From Firmicutes bacterium CAG:194 (lineage in GTDB: Bacteria > Bacillota > Clostridia > Lachnospirales > Lachnospiraceae), in contig HF995224.1 of NCBI GenBank assembly GCA_000432915.1, positions 1 through 18,800 on the forward strand: a stretch of 18,800 nucleotides of DNA, in the 5' to 3' direction. Position 1 is the first letter of the stretch, and the number at the start of each line of letters is the position of its first letter. Made by a program: the position numbers and the translations under genes. Below are positions 7,699 to 17,900 of the stretch, in pieces. The notes beneath the pieces are model-generated. The model made no database searches. It saw only the letters and a program-made list of their open reading frames with translations, and was not told the origin of the DNA.

Positions 7699-10600
7699 AT
7701 GAAAGGTAAAGGGAGAATCAGAAAACAACTGCAGGCATATCTGTGTATGCTGGCTATGGCGGTACAGTCGCTGACACCGGTCGTGCAGGTGTCTGCAGAA
7801 GAAGTGACAACAGTGGACGTATCCGCGCAGGCAGCAGAAGCCGAAATGGATGCAGAAAATGCAGAAGATATTGAAACAGTATCGGATGCAGGGATCAGGC
7901 AGGAGATACCGACCTGTAATATCACGGATGGCACATTTGAAGAAGCGGATGGCTGGTCTTTCAGGAATGTCACAGAGTTTGGGTATAAGCAGGTTACGAT
8001 CCGGAAGAACGGAACTTATCGTCTGACGGGAAGTAATGCATTGGAAGGATATAACTTTTATATCAATGTAGAAAGCGGGCTGGATGATGTAACACTCATT
8101 CTGGATGATGTCGTGATCCAAAATCCATATTATGGTTATCCGGGAATAGAACCGGAAACGTCACAGGCGGCAGCTGGGCAGGAAGCGGTCAGCACCTATC
8201 AGCAGAGCTGCCCTATGGAGGAAAAACATATACCGCTTGTTCTGGGAAGTGATACAAAGGTAACCTTACAGGGAACAGCGTCCATGGAAGGCAGTGAAAA
8301 ACAGGGAGCTACTGTCTGGGGCGATGAAGGCAGTTCTTTGATCTATGAGGAGGGCGTATTTTATGGGATGGCTGCGAAAGCGTCTAATTTAGATATCCAA
8401 AATGCGCTCTTATTTCTTAGAGGAGTTTTTGTTGGCTCAGAGGCAGAGAAACTCACAGTATGTCATAATATTAATACAATTTCAGAGGGACTGGATCTGG
8501 AAAGTGTATGGATTGGCGGGCAGAACTATGATGTGAGCGGACTGGGGATCCAAACCAAAGGAAACAGACTGCTTCTGTGCAAAAATTTTACCAATACACC
8601 GTCGATCACGTTTTTGTTTGATGGTGGAATACTTTACAGTTATCGTTATTTAAAAGCGATCCGGCATTATAAACAAGTTGAGCCGATGCAGGAGCATTGC
8701 ACGGTCATTTATGAGGAAGATGGCTATGAGGTGGGCAGAGTTTATTGCGTGCCCGGCGGAAATGTGGAACTCTGGCCTTCCAATGAAAGAGCACAAATGC
8801 AATATGTGGTAAAGGATACCGGAGAGAGCTTTGATGGCTGCAATGTGACAGAGGATATGACAGTAGAGCTTTTGCCGGATACTGCTTATAAGATCGATGT
8901 TACGATCAATGGAAAAGTAAAGCAGTTTACGAGAGGAACTTCTCTGCCGGAAGGATATTTTTATATTGAACAACAGGAATCTGGAAACCAAACAGTATAT
9001 GACTGCAGGAAGGGAAAGGAGACTGTTGTTGTCCAAAAACCGCTTGATCTGCTGGCTCTGCCATGTGGAGAAGCAACGGACCATCTGGAATTTCTGATCG
9101 ATTCTGCAGAAAGCCTGTATGCTTATGAAACTTTACTGCGTATAGGGTATAGTGAAGATGGTGAAACTGCATCTGAAGCATACCTGAAACTGACAGCGGA
9201 TATTACATTAGATCATATGCTGGAGACATTTGGTGGGACGCTGGACGGACAGAACCATACGATCACACTGGAACTGACAAAAGACAAAACAAAGCAATTT
9301 TATAATGCTGGTCTGTTTCAGGTTCTGGAAGGTACTGTTAAAAATCTGACCATTGATGGCAGCATAGAAATGGATAAGCTATCCGAGACAAATGTAGGAG
9401 CCCTTGCCGGTTATATGGACTGCAGCAATGCATCGATTGATAACTGCATATCTGATGTGAATATATATCTTTCCGGTGTAGATATACAGGCAGGTGGACT
9501 GGTTGGTGAGGCAAGAGTGTCAGACGGAGAGCTGCAGATCAGGAACTGTAAGATGACAGGTCTGATCAGTATGGCAGGAACAAATTCTGTGCTGGCAGGT
9601 CTGGTTGCAGTTTCAAAAGGAACGGTGGAGATCTCTGACTGTAGTGTAAATGGGGAACTCTGGCAGACCGGAGCGGTCAGCTATGTTGGTGGAATTGTTG
9701 GGAATGCATATTACAGCAATTTCAGGGCGGAGCGTTGTAGTGTGCTCGGAGAAAGCCGGATAGAAGCAGCAGACATGATCAGTGGAATTGCCGATACATC
9801 ATCAGTATCTGATCTGCAGATAGAGGACTGTATCGTAGCGGGAGAACTGACGCTTTTATCTGATACAGCAAGCGTATTTGGGATTACAGCTGGTACGAAG
9901 GGCAGCACTGTGAAAAATTGCTTTGATTACTTAAAGGTAATGGATGCAGATGGAACAGTAGTTTCACATAACGAACCAGTATACGAAGAGACTGTTGAGA
10001 ACAGTTATATATATCAATGGGAAAAGGATGCGCAGCCTACGTTGAGATTAAAAACAGTAACAAAGGAGCAGGTGGAAAACGGGGAACTTTGCGGGCTGTT
10101 AAATGCAGGAAGGACAAAATCGCCAATCTGGCATCAGACAATTGGAACAGACGCGTATCCACTGCCTGATAAAACCGCAAAACCTTCTGCACCGACAGAG
10201 GAACAGGAGCATACCTATCAGTTCCTTGGCATGAACTGGTCTGAAGACGGGGCAGGCAATGTAAGTGCAGAGGGCAGTTTCCGCTGTAAAAACTGTAAGG
10301 ACTCTGTGACAGAGAAGGCTGTGATCACAGAAGAGCAGGAAGGCTCTGCCTGTGAAGAAGACAGCCGTATCTATTACACAGCAACAATTACCAGAGATGG
10401 AAAAAACTATACAGGAATAAAAACTGTCAAGATTCCTGCAACCGGTCATACATATGGTAACTGGGAGCTTGCAGCAGATAAAACGGGTGTGAGAACATGT
10501 CAGAATAAGGCATGTGATAAAAAAGAAATATGCGATCATATGGCAAGAGGAAAAATGAAAGCGTTGGAAGGCACCGCCGGTTGCAGCTTAAGTGAGTCCT

Positions 10601-12417
10601 GCAGCAGTCTTTTTGATGGAGACGTGCACACAAAGTGGTGTACGGATAATACGAGTGCCTATGTGATCTTTCAAACAGAAAATGCCGTGGCACCGACCGG
10701 GTACATTCTGACTACCGGAAATGATAATAAAACAGATCCGGGCAGAAATCCAAAGTCCTGGAAATTATATGCGATGAATGCAGAGACTGTACCTGACCGA
10801 AATGCGGAAGGCTGGGTAGAGATCGCTTCCGTGAGTGATGACACGACAATGCAGGATGAGAATTTCAAAGATTATAAATTCACTATGACAAGACCTGCGG
10901 AGAAGTATTGTTATTTCAAATTAGAAATTACGGCGATACATGGAAAACGGATCATGCAGTTATCCGAATTTGAGTTATTGACGGAAAGCAGCACCTATAC
11001 AAAAACGGTTTCTGCAGATGCCTGTATTCCCGCCAGCTATGAAGCCACCTTCTGCAGCATATGTGGACTGAATATTTCTGAGGAACAGGAGAAGGAAAAC
11101 CATGCATATGTAGAAGAGTTGATCGCCCCTGAGGTGCAGAAGAAGAGTGAAGCGACCTGCGAGAAGAAAGCTGTTTACTATGCAATCTGTAAAAGATGTC
11201 ACAGACTGGATCCTGCGCAGACCTTTGAAGCCGGAGCGTGTGAACCGCACATGATGGGACCGGCGCTGGAGTATCGGTGGAATAAGGACGATAGCTGTGA
11301 CCTTGTATATATATGCTTCGCATGTAAGTCAACCCTGACGAAAAAGATGGAGGTAACAAGAAAAGACTTGCAGGCGCGTACCTGTGTGAAGTCCGGGAAA
11401 TATGTACTTTCCGCAGTGCTGGAAGAAGATAATTTCAAATACAAAGCACCGGACATGGAAGTGAAAGTGCCTGCAGCCGGTCATGCACTTGCAGGCGGCA
11501 GCATGAAATTTACAAAAGTGACCGGTACAGACGGTAAGCCTGTGATAACTGCGCTGCTCCCGGTCCACTGCAATAATGAAAATTGTACTTACCGGCAGAA
11601 TATCCCTGCTATCGTAGAAGCGGGAAAGGATACAGCAACCTGCGTGGCAGACGGCGCGGTTATCTATACCGCAAAGGTGATCTGGAACGCACAGACCTAT
11701 ACAGATACCTATCAGATAAAAACAGCGAAGCTTGGACATAAGCTGAAGAGCCATGTGGCAAAGAAGGATGCGACAACAGAGCAGGCGGGTATGCAGGCAT
11801 ACTATACCTGTGAAAACTGTGACAGCAAATTTGCGGATCAGGCACTGACAAAGCCTGTAACAGATGCAGAGCTGGCGATCCCGAAGCTGACAGCGCCGGA
11901 AGGGCAGCCAAACCAGAACCCGCAGCCAAGCCAGAATCCACAGCCGGGACAGAATCCGCAAGGGGATCAGAAGCCGGATACAAAGCCGGAAGTGATCAAG
12001 CAGAAGGATGGATCAAGTATTACCATTCTCAATAAGAAGAAAAAAGAGGTCAGCTATACAGGAGCAAAGAAAACAAAAGCATCGCTGACAGTACCTGCAA
12101 AAGTAAAAATCGGCAAGAAAACCTACAAAGTGACAAAACTTGCAGATTATGCATTCAAAGGAAACAAGAAGCTGAAAAAGCTGACACTTCCGAAAAACTG
12201 CTCTTATATCGGAACAGAGGCTTTTTCCGGTTGTACAAAGCTTAGAACACTGACGATCAGGTCCACCAAACTGACCGATCAGACAGTTGCGGACAATGCA
12301 TTTCAGGGAATGAGTAAAAAGACCGTGATCAAAGTGCCAAAGAGCAAGCTGAAGGAATACAGGAAATTATTCAGAGCGAAGGGACTTGATAAAAAAGTGA
12401 AGCTGAAGGCAATTTAG
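7699..12417 (+). CDS. Large exported modular surface protein with beta-helix/GLUG, CxxC, F5/8 type C and LRR_5-like regions (paralog 1)
   Basis: This 1572-residue protein starts with a Sec signal peptide (basic MKGKGRIRK, hydrophobic core, likely cut after VSA, residue 33). Residues about 90-300 resemble a short right-handed beta-helix (LDDVTLILDDVVIQN, TKVTLQGTASMEG). A conserved domain of unknown function follows at about 330-450. A second beta-helix (about 490-745) opens with GGTLDGQNHTITLEL and has GLUG-like turns such as GGLVGEAR. Cysteine pairs CxxC or CxxxxC recur from about 850 to 1375. An F5/8 type C (discoidin-like) domain occupies about 953-1095 (SLFDGDVHTKWCTD to QLSEFELLTE). A Pro/Gln/Asn-rich linker (about 1400-1431) leads to a Lys-rich LRR_5-like end (about 1440-1572, YAFKGNKKLKKLTLPK). 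No LPXTG or membrane anchor is seen, so it is secreted or held to the wall by the basic C-terminus. ATG 7699 has AAAGGAG 7 nt upstream. An adhesin or carbohydrate-binding role is likely but not shown. Confidence 0.88.
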   Translation: MKGKGRIRKQLQAYLCMLAMAVQSLTPVVQVSAEEVTTVDVSAQAAEAEMDAENAEDIETVSDAGIRQEIPTCNITDGTFEEADGWSFRNVTEFGYKQVTIRKNGTYRLTGSNALEGYNFYINVESGLDDVTLILDDVVIQNPYYGYPGIEPETSQAAAGQEAVSTYQQSCPMEEKHIPLVLGSDTKVTLQGTASMEGSEKQGATVWGDEGSSLIYEEGVFYGMAAKASNLDIQNALLFLRGVFVGSEAEKLTVCHNINTISEGLDLESVWIGGQNYDVSGLGIQTKGNRLLLCKNFTNTPSITFLFDGGILYSYRYLKAIRHYKQVEPMQEHCTVIYEEDGYEVGRVYCVPGGNVELWPSNERAQMQYVVKDTGESFDGCNVTEDMTVELLPDTAYKIDVTINGKVKQFTRGTSLPEGYFYIEQQESGNQTVYDCRKGKETVVVQKPLDLLALPCGEATDHLEFLIDSAESLYAYETLLRIGYSEDGETASEAYLKLTADITLDHMLETFGGTLDGQNHTITLELTKDKTKQFYNAGLFQVLEGTVKNLTIDGSIEMDKLSETNVGALAGYMDCSNASIDNCISDVNIYLSGVDIQAGGLVGEARVSDGELQIRNCKMTGLISMAGTNSVLAGLVAVSKGTVEISDCSVNGELWQTGAVSYVGGIVGNAYYSNFRAERCSVLGESRIEAADMISGIADTSSVSDLQIEDCIVAGELTLLSDTASVFGITAGTKGSTVKNCFDYLKVMDADGTVVSHNEPVYEETVENSYIYQWEKDAQPTLRLKTVTKEQVENGELCGLLNAGRTKSPIWHQTIGTDAYPLPDKTAKPSAPTEEQEHTYQFLGMNWSEDGAGNVSAEGSFRCKNCKDSVTEKAVITEEQEGSACEEDSRIYYTATITRDGKNYTGIKTVKIPATGHTYGNWELAADKTGVRTCQNKACDKKEICDHMARGKMKALEGTAGCSLSESCSSLFDGDVHTKWCTDNTSAYVIFQTENAVAPTGYILTTGNDNKTDPGRNPKSWKLYAMNAETVPDRNAEGWVEIASVSDDTTMQDENFKDYKFTMTRPAEKYCYFKLEITAIHGKRIMQLSEFELLTESSTYTKTVSADACIPASYEATFCSICGLNISEEQEKENHAYVEELIAPEVQKKSEATCEKKAVYYAICKRCHRLDPAQTFEAGACEPHMMGPALEYRWNKDDSCDLVYICFACKSTLTKKMEVTRKDLQARTCVKSGKYVLSAVLEEDNFKYKAPDMEVKVPAAGHALAGGSMKFTKVTGTDGKPVITALLPVHCNNENCTYRQNIPAIVEAGKDTATCVADGAVIYTAKVIWNAQTYTDTYQIKTAKLGHKLKSHVAKKDATTEQAGMQAYYTCENCDSKFADQALTKPVTDAELAIPKLTAPEGQPNQNPQPSQNPQPGQNPQGDQKPDTKPEVIKQKDGSSITILNKKKKEVSYTGAKKTKASLTVPAKVKIGKKTYKVTKLADYAFKGNKKLKKLTLPKNCSYIGTEAFSGCTKLRTLTIRSTKLTDQTVADNAFQGMSKKTVIKVPKSKLKEYRKLFRAKGLDKKVKLKAI

Positions 12418-12436
12418 CCAAAACTTAGCCAAAACT
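12415..12436 (+). repeat. Tandem 11-bp direct repeat at the paralog 1 stop codon
   Basis: TAGCCAAAACT occurs twice back to back (12415-12425 and 12426-12436). The first copy contains the TAG stop of paralog 1 and the second runs into the shared 22-bp box. It also allows an alternative hairpin: TAGCCAAAA (12426-12434) pairs with TTTTGGTTA (12441-12449) around CTATCC, with one G-T pair. No T-run follows directly, so termination here looks weak. Confidence 0.7.
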
Positions 12437-12452
12437 ATCCTTTTGGTTAGTT
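12431..12452. promoter_or_regulatory. Candidate regulator-binding box, copy 2 (shared 22-bp block)
   Basis: Identical at all 22 positions to 7593-7614, although the flanking bases differ and the long terminator arms are absent here. It is centred at 12442.5, about 42.5 bp before the predicted start of the regulator mRNA, which would make the regulator self-controlled. Binding is inferred from position and symmetry. Confidence 0.5.
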
Positions 12453-12470
12453 CCGGATGAGCATATTTTT

Positions 12471-12478
12471 GCTAAAAT
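12471..12478 (+). promoter_or_regulatory. Extended -10 promoter of the regulator-paralog 2 operon
   Basis: The sequence from 12470 reads TG-C-TAAAAT (hexamer 12473-12478). There is no clear -35, and a TATTTTT tract precedes it as in copy 1. The gap to the palindromic box is 20 bp, against 21 bp in copy 1. The predicted start is near 12485. Confidence 0.5.
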
Positions 12479-12487
12479 AAATAAAAT

Positions 12488-12530
12488 TATGTATCTGCGA
12501 GGACAGTCGTACATAGTTTTATTGTGTAAA
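12488..12530 (+). promoter_or_regulatory. Conserved 5' leader hairpin, copy 2
   Basis: TATGTAT (12488-12494) pairs with GTACATA (12509-12515), and CTG (12495-12497) with CAG (12504-12506), leaving the loop CGAGGA. Compared with copy 1, a T-G pair has become T-A and no pair is lost, which supports a real RNA structure. The segment ends in TGTGTAAA, where the regulator gene begins to diverge from copy 1. Confidence 0.55.
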
Positions 12531-12547
12531 AGGGGTTGAGACTGCGT

Positions 12548-14923
12548 ATGTCAGAAGAAAGAGATGGGTTTTATGTCTTTCCCGAACGGGCAAAGACAAA
12601 GCTGCGGAAAGCATATATGGAAAAGCAGCCGGTTTATATTTACGGAATGGTCGGCTATGGAAAAACTGCGCTTGTCGAGTAGTTTCTCGGACAAAAGAAA
12701 TACATATACTTTGATGCAGCATCATCACCCCTTGCCTGTCTTGAGGCTCTGCATACGCAGTCGATACTGGTGGTGGACAATCTGCAGTTTCTGGAGGATG
12801 AGTTTGTCAAAGACCGCCTGCTGGAGCTGATCAGACAACCGGATCTGTGGCTGATCTTCATATCCAGATCCAAATGTCCGGGCTGGCTGATCGGTGCCTA
12901 CCTGAAATACCGGAATTTCTGTACGATCACAGAAACAGATCTGGAGCTTTCCGAAGATGAAATACGGAAATATTTAAAGGAAAGAGGAATGGATGAGTGC
13001 AGTCCGAATGATGTCCGCTTTGTGCAGTCCTATTGCAGAGGACATGGACTTGCGATCCGCCTTCTGTGCGATCAGGCACTGATCGAAGGACGACCGGTGA
13101 AGGGACAGGATGTGTTTGACCCCGATCTGTTTGAACGATCCAGACTGGTATTCTGGGACTATGTAGACAGGGAAGTCTATCAGAAATGGGATGAAGAACT
13201 GATCGATTTTATTATGAAGATCAGTATTGTACAGGAGTTTACACTGGAGCTTGCCACTGAGATCTCCGGTAGTGCGAGAGCACGCTATTATCTGGAGGCA
13301 GCAGTCAGTGTCGGCAATATTGTGACAATAGAAAAAGATATTTATCGTTTTGAAGAAAATGTGGTACAGAGCATGGAACGCAGGCGTTACCTGAAGCTGA
13401 CGCAGGAGCAGATCTATGAGCTGTATTATAATGCCGGTCTGTATTATCGAAAGCACGGACAGGTCGTGCAGGCACTGGAGATGTTCCAGAAGTGCCATCA
13501 TGTCGGACAGATCAGCGAGATCCTGATCGAAAATGCGAAATATAATCCGTCCGTTACTTATATGTATGAGCTGCGCAAATACTATCTGGAAATGGATGAG
13601 AAGGCTGTGCGGGACAGAGTGGAGCTGATCGCAGGACTTTGTATGATCCAGTCGCTGCGGCTGGATGTGGAAAAGAGTGAATACTGGTACAGCATTCTGC
13701 AGGAAAAAGAACGCATGGCAGAAGGGAAGACAAAGCGGCTTGCCAGAAGCTATCTGGCATATCTGGATATTGCACTTCCGCATCGGGGAAGCAGCAACAT
13801 CGCAGATCTGATCAAAAAATCAGCAACGCTTCTGATGAACCGAGAAATATCCCTGCCCGAATTTTCCGTCACCTCCAATGCATCGACGATGATGAACGGC
13901 GGCAAGGATTTCTGTGAATGGAGCAGACATGATAAAGAGCTGGCAAGTACACTGGGGAAGATCGTTCCGTTTGTACTTGGAAAAGCGGGAGAAGGTCTTG
14001 TGGAACTGGCACTGGCGGAAAGCAGCTTTGAAAAGGGACTGGATGATTATGAGGTCATGCGTCTGATCGCCAAAGGACAGATGAAGGCGGATGCAGCAGG
14101 AAAACTGGAGCAAAGCTATGTCGGAGCAGGACTGATGGCAAGGCTGCATTTATATAACGGACATCCGGAGGATGCAAGAGAGCTGCTGGTATCCTTTAAA
14201 GAACGGGCGCAGGCAGCAGAAAAACAGAAGATCGTATGGAATATTGAAAACATGCTTTGTCAGATCGCCATGTATACAGAGCAGAAAACAGAGGTGGATA
14301 ACTGGCTTTTGCAGGCACCGGATGAGAATCAGGAATTTTACTGCATGGAGCGGTATCGTTATCTGACAAAGGTACATATTTATCTGGCAATGAAGCGATA
14401 TGATGCAGCAAATGCACTTTTGCAGAAGCTGCTGTATTATGCGCAGCTTTATAGCAGGACTTATATCCGGATGGAGTGTGAGCTTTTGGACGCGATCCTG
14501 CAAAAAGAACTGGGACTGCCATGGGAAGAAAATTTCCAGAAGCTGCTCAGTCAGGCAGAGATCTATGGCTTTACCAGAGTGATCTCGCAGGAAGCAGGCA
14601 TGGCGCACAGGCTTTTGAAAGCAAAAAGCTGGACATTCCGGGATAACAGCTATAAAAAACGGCTGTATGCGGAAACGGAGAAGATGGCAAAGCAGTATCC
14701 GGGATATATGAGCTTTCAGGGAAAGTTGGAAGGACCGATCGAGGATAAGGCGCTTCAGATCTTAAAGCTGCAGGCGTTGGGGCGTTCCAATGAAAAAATC
14801 GCGGAAGAGCTGCATATCAGCGTCAGCACAGTCAAGTATCATTGCAGGGAAAATTACAGAAAGCTGGGCGTCAACGGAAAAGCAGCAGCGATCGCCGAAG
14901 CCCGCAAGAGACAACTGATATAA
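12548..14923 (+). pseudogene. MalT-like LuxR-family transcriptional regulator interrupted by an in-frame amber codon
   Basis: Read from ATG 12548, the frame encodes a 791-codon STAND/MalT-type activator with one TAG at codon 45 (12680-12682). Before the stop lies the P-loop GMVGYGKTALVE (Walker A, K39). After it, in the same frame, come the Walker B-like ILVVDN (D77), a sensor-like LIFISRS segment, a long helical TPR-like middle (about 220-720) and a C-terminal LuxR-type helix-turn-helix (about 734-791, EKIAEELHISVSTVKYH). TAG probably replaced CAG (LVE-Q-FL), a single C-to-T change. The remaining 746 sense codons are undamaged, so the change is recent, a sequence error, or read through. The ribosome site is weak (AAAAGGGG, 12 nt from ATG). 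Such proteins bind an inducer, use ATP and activate nearby genes; the targets here are probably the two surface paralogs and itself. Paralog 2 follows after 39 bp, probably in the same operon. Confidence 0.85.
12770..14923 (+). CDS. Uninterrupted C-terminal part of the LuxR/MalT-like regulator
   Basis: This is the 717-codon open frame left downstream of the amber codon, starting at a GTG that is really inside the Walker B-like segment. No ribosome site precedes it, so independent translation is doubtful. If made, it would keep the TPR-like middle and the LuxR helix-turn-helix but lack the P-loop, and so should not bind ATP normally. I list it because gene finders are likely to report it; the full gene is the 12548-14923 entry. 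Confidence 0.5.
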   Translation: MVDNLQFLEDEFVKDRLLELIRQPDLWLIFISRSKCPGWLIGAYLKYRNFCTITETDLELSEDEIRKYLKERGMDECSPNDVRFVQSYCRGHGLAIRLLCDQALIEGRPVKGQDVFDPDLFERSRLVFWDYVDREVYQKWDEELIDFIMKISIVQEFTLELATEISGSARARYYLEAAVSVGNIVTIEKDIYRFEENVVQSMERRRYLKLTQEQIYELYYNAGLYYRKHGQVVQALEMFQKCHHVGQISEILIENAKYNPSVTYMYELRKYYLEMDEKAVRDRVELIAGLCMIQSLRLDVEKSEYWYSILQEKERMAEGKTKRLARSYLAYLDIALPHRGSSNIADLIKKSATLLMNREISLPEFSVTSNASTMMNGGKDFCEWSRHDKELASTLGKIVPFVLGKAGEGLVELALAESSFEKGLDDYEVMRLIAKGQMKADAAGKLEQSYVGAGLMARLHLYNGHPEDARELLVSFKERAQAAEKQKIVWNIENMLCQIAMYTEQKTEVDNWLLQAPDENQEFYCMERYRYLTKVHIYLAMKRYDAANALLQKLLYYAQLYSRTYIRMECELLDAILQKELGLPWEENFQKLLSQAEIYGFTRVISQEAGMAHRLLKAKSWTFRDNSYKKRLYAETEKMAKQYPGYMSFQGKLEGPIEDKALQILKLQALGRSNEKIAEELHISVSTVKYHCRENYRKLGVNGKAAAIAEARKRQLI

Positions 14924-14943
14924 AGGGAATTCAGATAGAAAAA

Positions 14944-14955
14944 TGTGTAAAGGAG
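14944..14955 (+). promoter_or_regulatory. Ribosome site and repeat junction ahead of paralog 2
   Basis: TGTGTAAAGGAG repeats the sequence just before paralog 1 (7680-7691). AAAGGAG lies 7 nt before the GTG start, the same spacing as in paralog 1, which fixes the GTG at 14963 as the start. No promoter or leader hairpin is present here. Confidence 0.75.
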
Positions 14956-14962
14956 AAAGAAA

Positions 14963-17900
14963 GTGAAAGGAAACAGGAAAATCAGAAAACAGCTGCAGGC
15001 ATATCTTTGCATGCTGGTCATGGCAGTACAATCGCTGACGCCGGTCATGCAGGTATCTGCAGAGGAAGTGACAACAGTGGATGTATCCACGCAGGCAGCA
15101 GAAGCAGAGATGGATGCAGAGAATGCGTCTGATGCTGTGACAGTATCAGATGCAGGAACCACGCAGGAGATACCGGTCTGCGATATCACGGAGGGAACAC
15201 TTGATGAAGCAGATGGCTGGTCTATTAACGATGAAGCTGAGTATGGGTATAAGGAGCTCACGATCCGGAAGAATGGCACCTATCGCCTGACAGGAAGTAA
15301 TGCGGCAGGGTATAATTTTTATATCATTGTAGAAAGCGGGCTGGATGCTGTAAAGCTCATCATGGATGATGTCGTGATCCGTAATGCCTATAGGGAATAC
15401 AATATAATGGCGGCAGATTCGCAGGAACCGATCAGTACTTACGTGCAGCAGAGCGATCTTGTAAAGAGAGATCATATGCCGCTTATTCTGGAAAGTGGTA
15501 CAGAGGTAACTTTACAGGGAACAGCGTTCCTAGAAGGAAGCCAAGAATATGCAACAGCGATCTGGGGCGATGACGGCAGTTCCCTGATCTGTGAAGACGG
15601 CGTATTTCATGTGAATGATATTGTAGTATCTTATTTCCATATCAAGGATGCTCTTTTATGGAACAGGTATGTTGATGGGGAGAGAGATGAGGAACTGGAA
15701 TATACATATATCAATGACGCATCAAAGGATCTGGAACTGGAAAGTGTATGGCTTGGCGGACAGAAATATGACGTGAGCGAACTGGGGATCGAGATAAAAT
15801 ACGGGTGGCTGGAAGAATTTATGGCGAATCGTGTCAATACACCGGCATTCGAGTTTCTATTTGATGGTGGAATACTTTACAGCTATCGCTTCTCCAAAGC
15901 AATTTGGGAATATAAACGTGTTGTGCCGACGCAGGAACATTGCACGGTCATTTACGAGGAAGATGGCTATGAAGTGGGCAGAGCCTATTGCATACCAGGT
16001 GGAAACGTGGAGCTCTGGCCTTCCAATGAGGAAGCGCAGATGCAGTATGTGGTAAAAGAAACCGGAGAGAGCTTTGATGGCTGCAATGTGACAGAAGATA
16101 TGACAGTAGAGCTTTTGCCGGATACAGCTTATGGGATCGACGTAACGATCAATGGAGAGGTGCAGCGGTTTGCGCGGGGAGATTCTCTGCCGGAAGGATA
16201 TTTTTATATCGAGACATATCCAAATGGCAGTTATCAAACTGCTTATGACTGCAGACCGGGAAAAGAGCAGGTAGTTGTGAAAAAGTCTATGCAGCTGTTG
16301 GCTCTGCGGTGTGGGGACAGTGCGGATCATCTGGAATTTATGATCGATTCCGCAGAAGACCTGAATACCTACTCAATGTTATTATCTCAAAATTATCAGA
16401 AAAACGGTGTGAAGGCATCTGAGGCAGAGCTGAAGCTGACAAAAGATATTACAGTAGACAGTATGATAAGTGACAGTTATAATTACGCTCCGTTTTATGG
16501 CACGCTGGATGGGCAGAACCATACGATCACACTGGATCTGACGGTGGACGAAGGGGATAACAAAGATGCTGCCGGTCTGTTTCAGCGTCTGGCAGGAACC
16601 GTCAAAAATCTGACGATTGATGGCAGGATGGAAGTGCAGGACAGAAGTATTGCGGTTGGTGGTATTGCCGGTATTGTATGCGGTGAAAAAACCCTGATCA
16701 GTCATTGCAGATCTGACGTGGATATCTATATAGAAGGAAGCGAAATGGAAGCAGGTGGATTCGTCGGCATGGTTGATGCAGGCAGCCTGCAGATCAGTGA
16801 CAGCAGTATGAATGGTACGATAAATGTGGACAACAGCAGCAGTAGTTATATTGCCGGTCTTGTAGGATATTTTGATGCAGGCAGCCTGCAGATCGATCGA
16901 TGCCATGTAACAAGTGTTATGGATATTACATCTGAATATACGATCGTATCGGGTATAGCCAATAAACTGGCAAATGCGCAGGACATGACGATCAATAATT
17001 GTTATGTAAGTGGAGCGATTAAACGCGGTAAACAAGGAAAAAGCGGGTTAGACATATACGGACTTGCTTATGCACTCGAATCGGATTCAGATAGCAGGGG
17101 AACAGTCACAAACTGTTATAATGATGCAGAAGAGAAAGATAGTATGAATGGAAGCATTGCACTTACAACAGTTGGTGGCGCATTGCAGACGGATAACTGT
17201 TATTATGTGAAAGGGCAGTGCGAAGAGCAGCCGGAGCTTACGGGCGTGACAGAAGAACAGGTCAAAAACGGAGCATTATGTTATCTGTTAAATCAGGGCA
17301 ATACGGAAGCTCCGATCTGGTATCAGACGATTGGTTCAGATCTGCGCCCGGTAACGGAAGCAGATGGGCATGCAGTCGTATATGAAAAGACAGACAGTGA
17401 AACAGGAAATAAGGTCTATGAAAATGACGAAGGAACTGTTGTTTCACCGGAAGTCCATAAATTCAAGTATGTCACTATGTATTGGGATGAAGAAGACGGT
17501 CAGGTCATTGCTTATGGTCAATTCCGTTGTGAAAACTGTAAGGAAATAATAGTAGAGCCTGCAGAAGTAACAATAGAAAGAGAAGAGCCGGACTGTGAAA
17601 ATGCCGGAGAGATCCTTTATACAGCAACACTGACCAAGGATGGCAAAACTTATACAGGCAGCATGGAAGAGACGATCCCTGCGACCGGACACAACTATGG
17701 CAGCTGGGAGCTGGCTGCAAATGGAGATGGAATACGGGTTTGTCAGAATCCGGGCTGTGATGAATATGAGGAGTGTGATCATAGTCGTGAGGAACCTTAT
17801 CAGAAAGTTGTATCTGCAAATGACTGTATTCCGGTTGATTATGAAGCAACCTTCTGCAGCGTATGTGGACTGAATATTTCTGATGAACAGGAACAAGAAA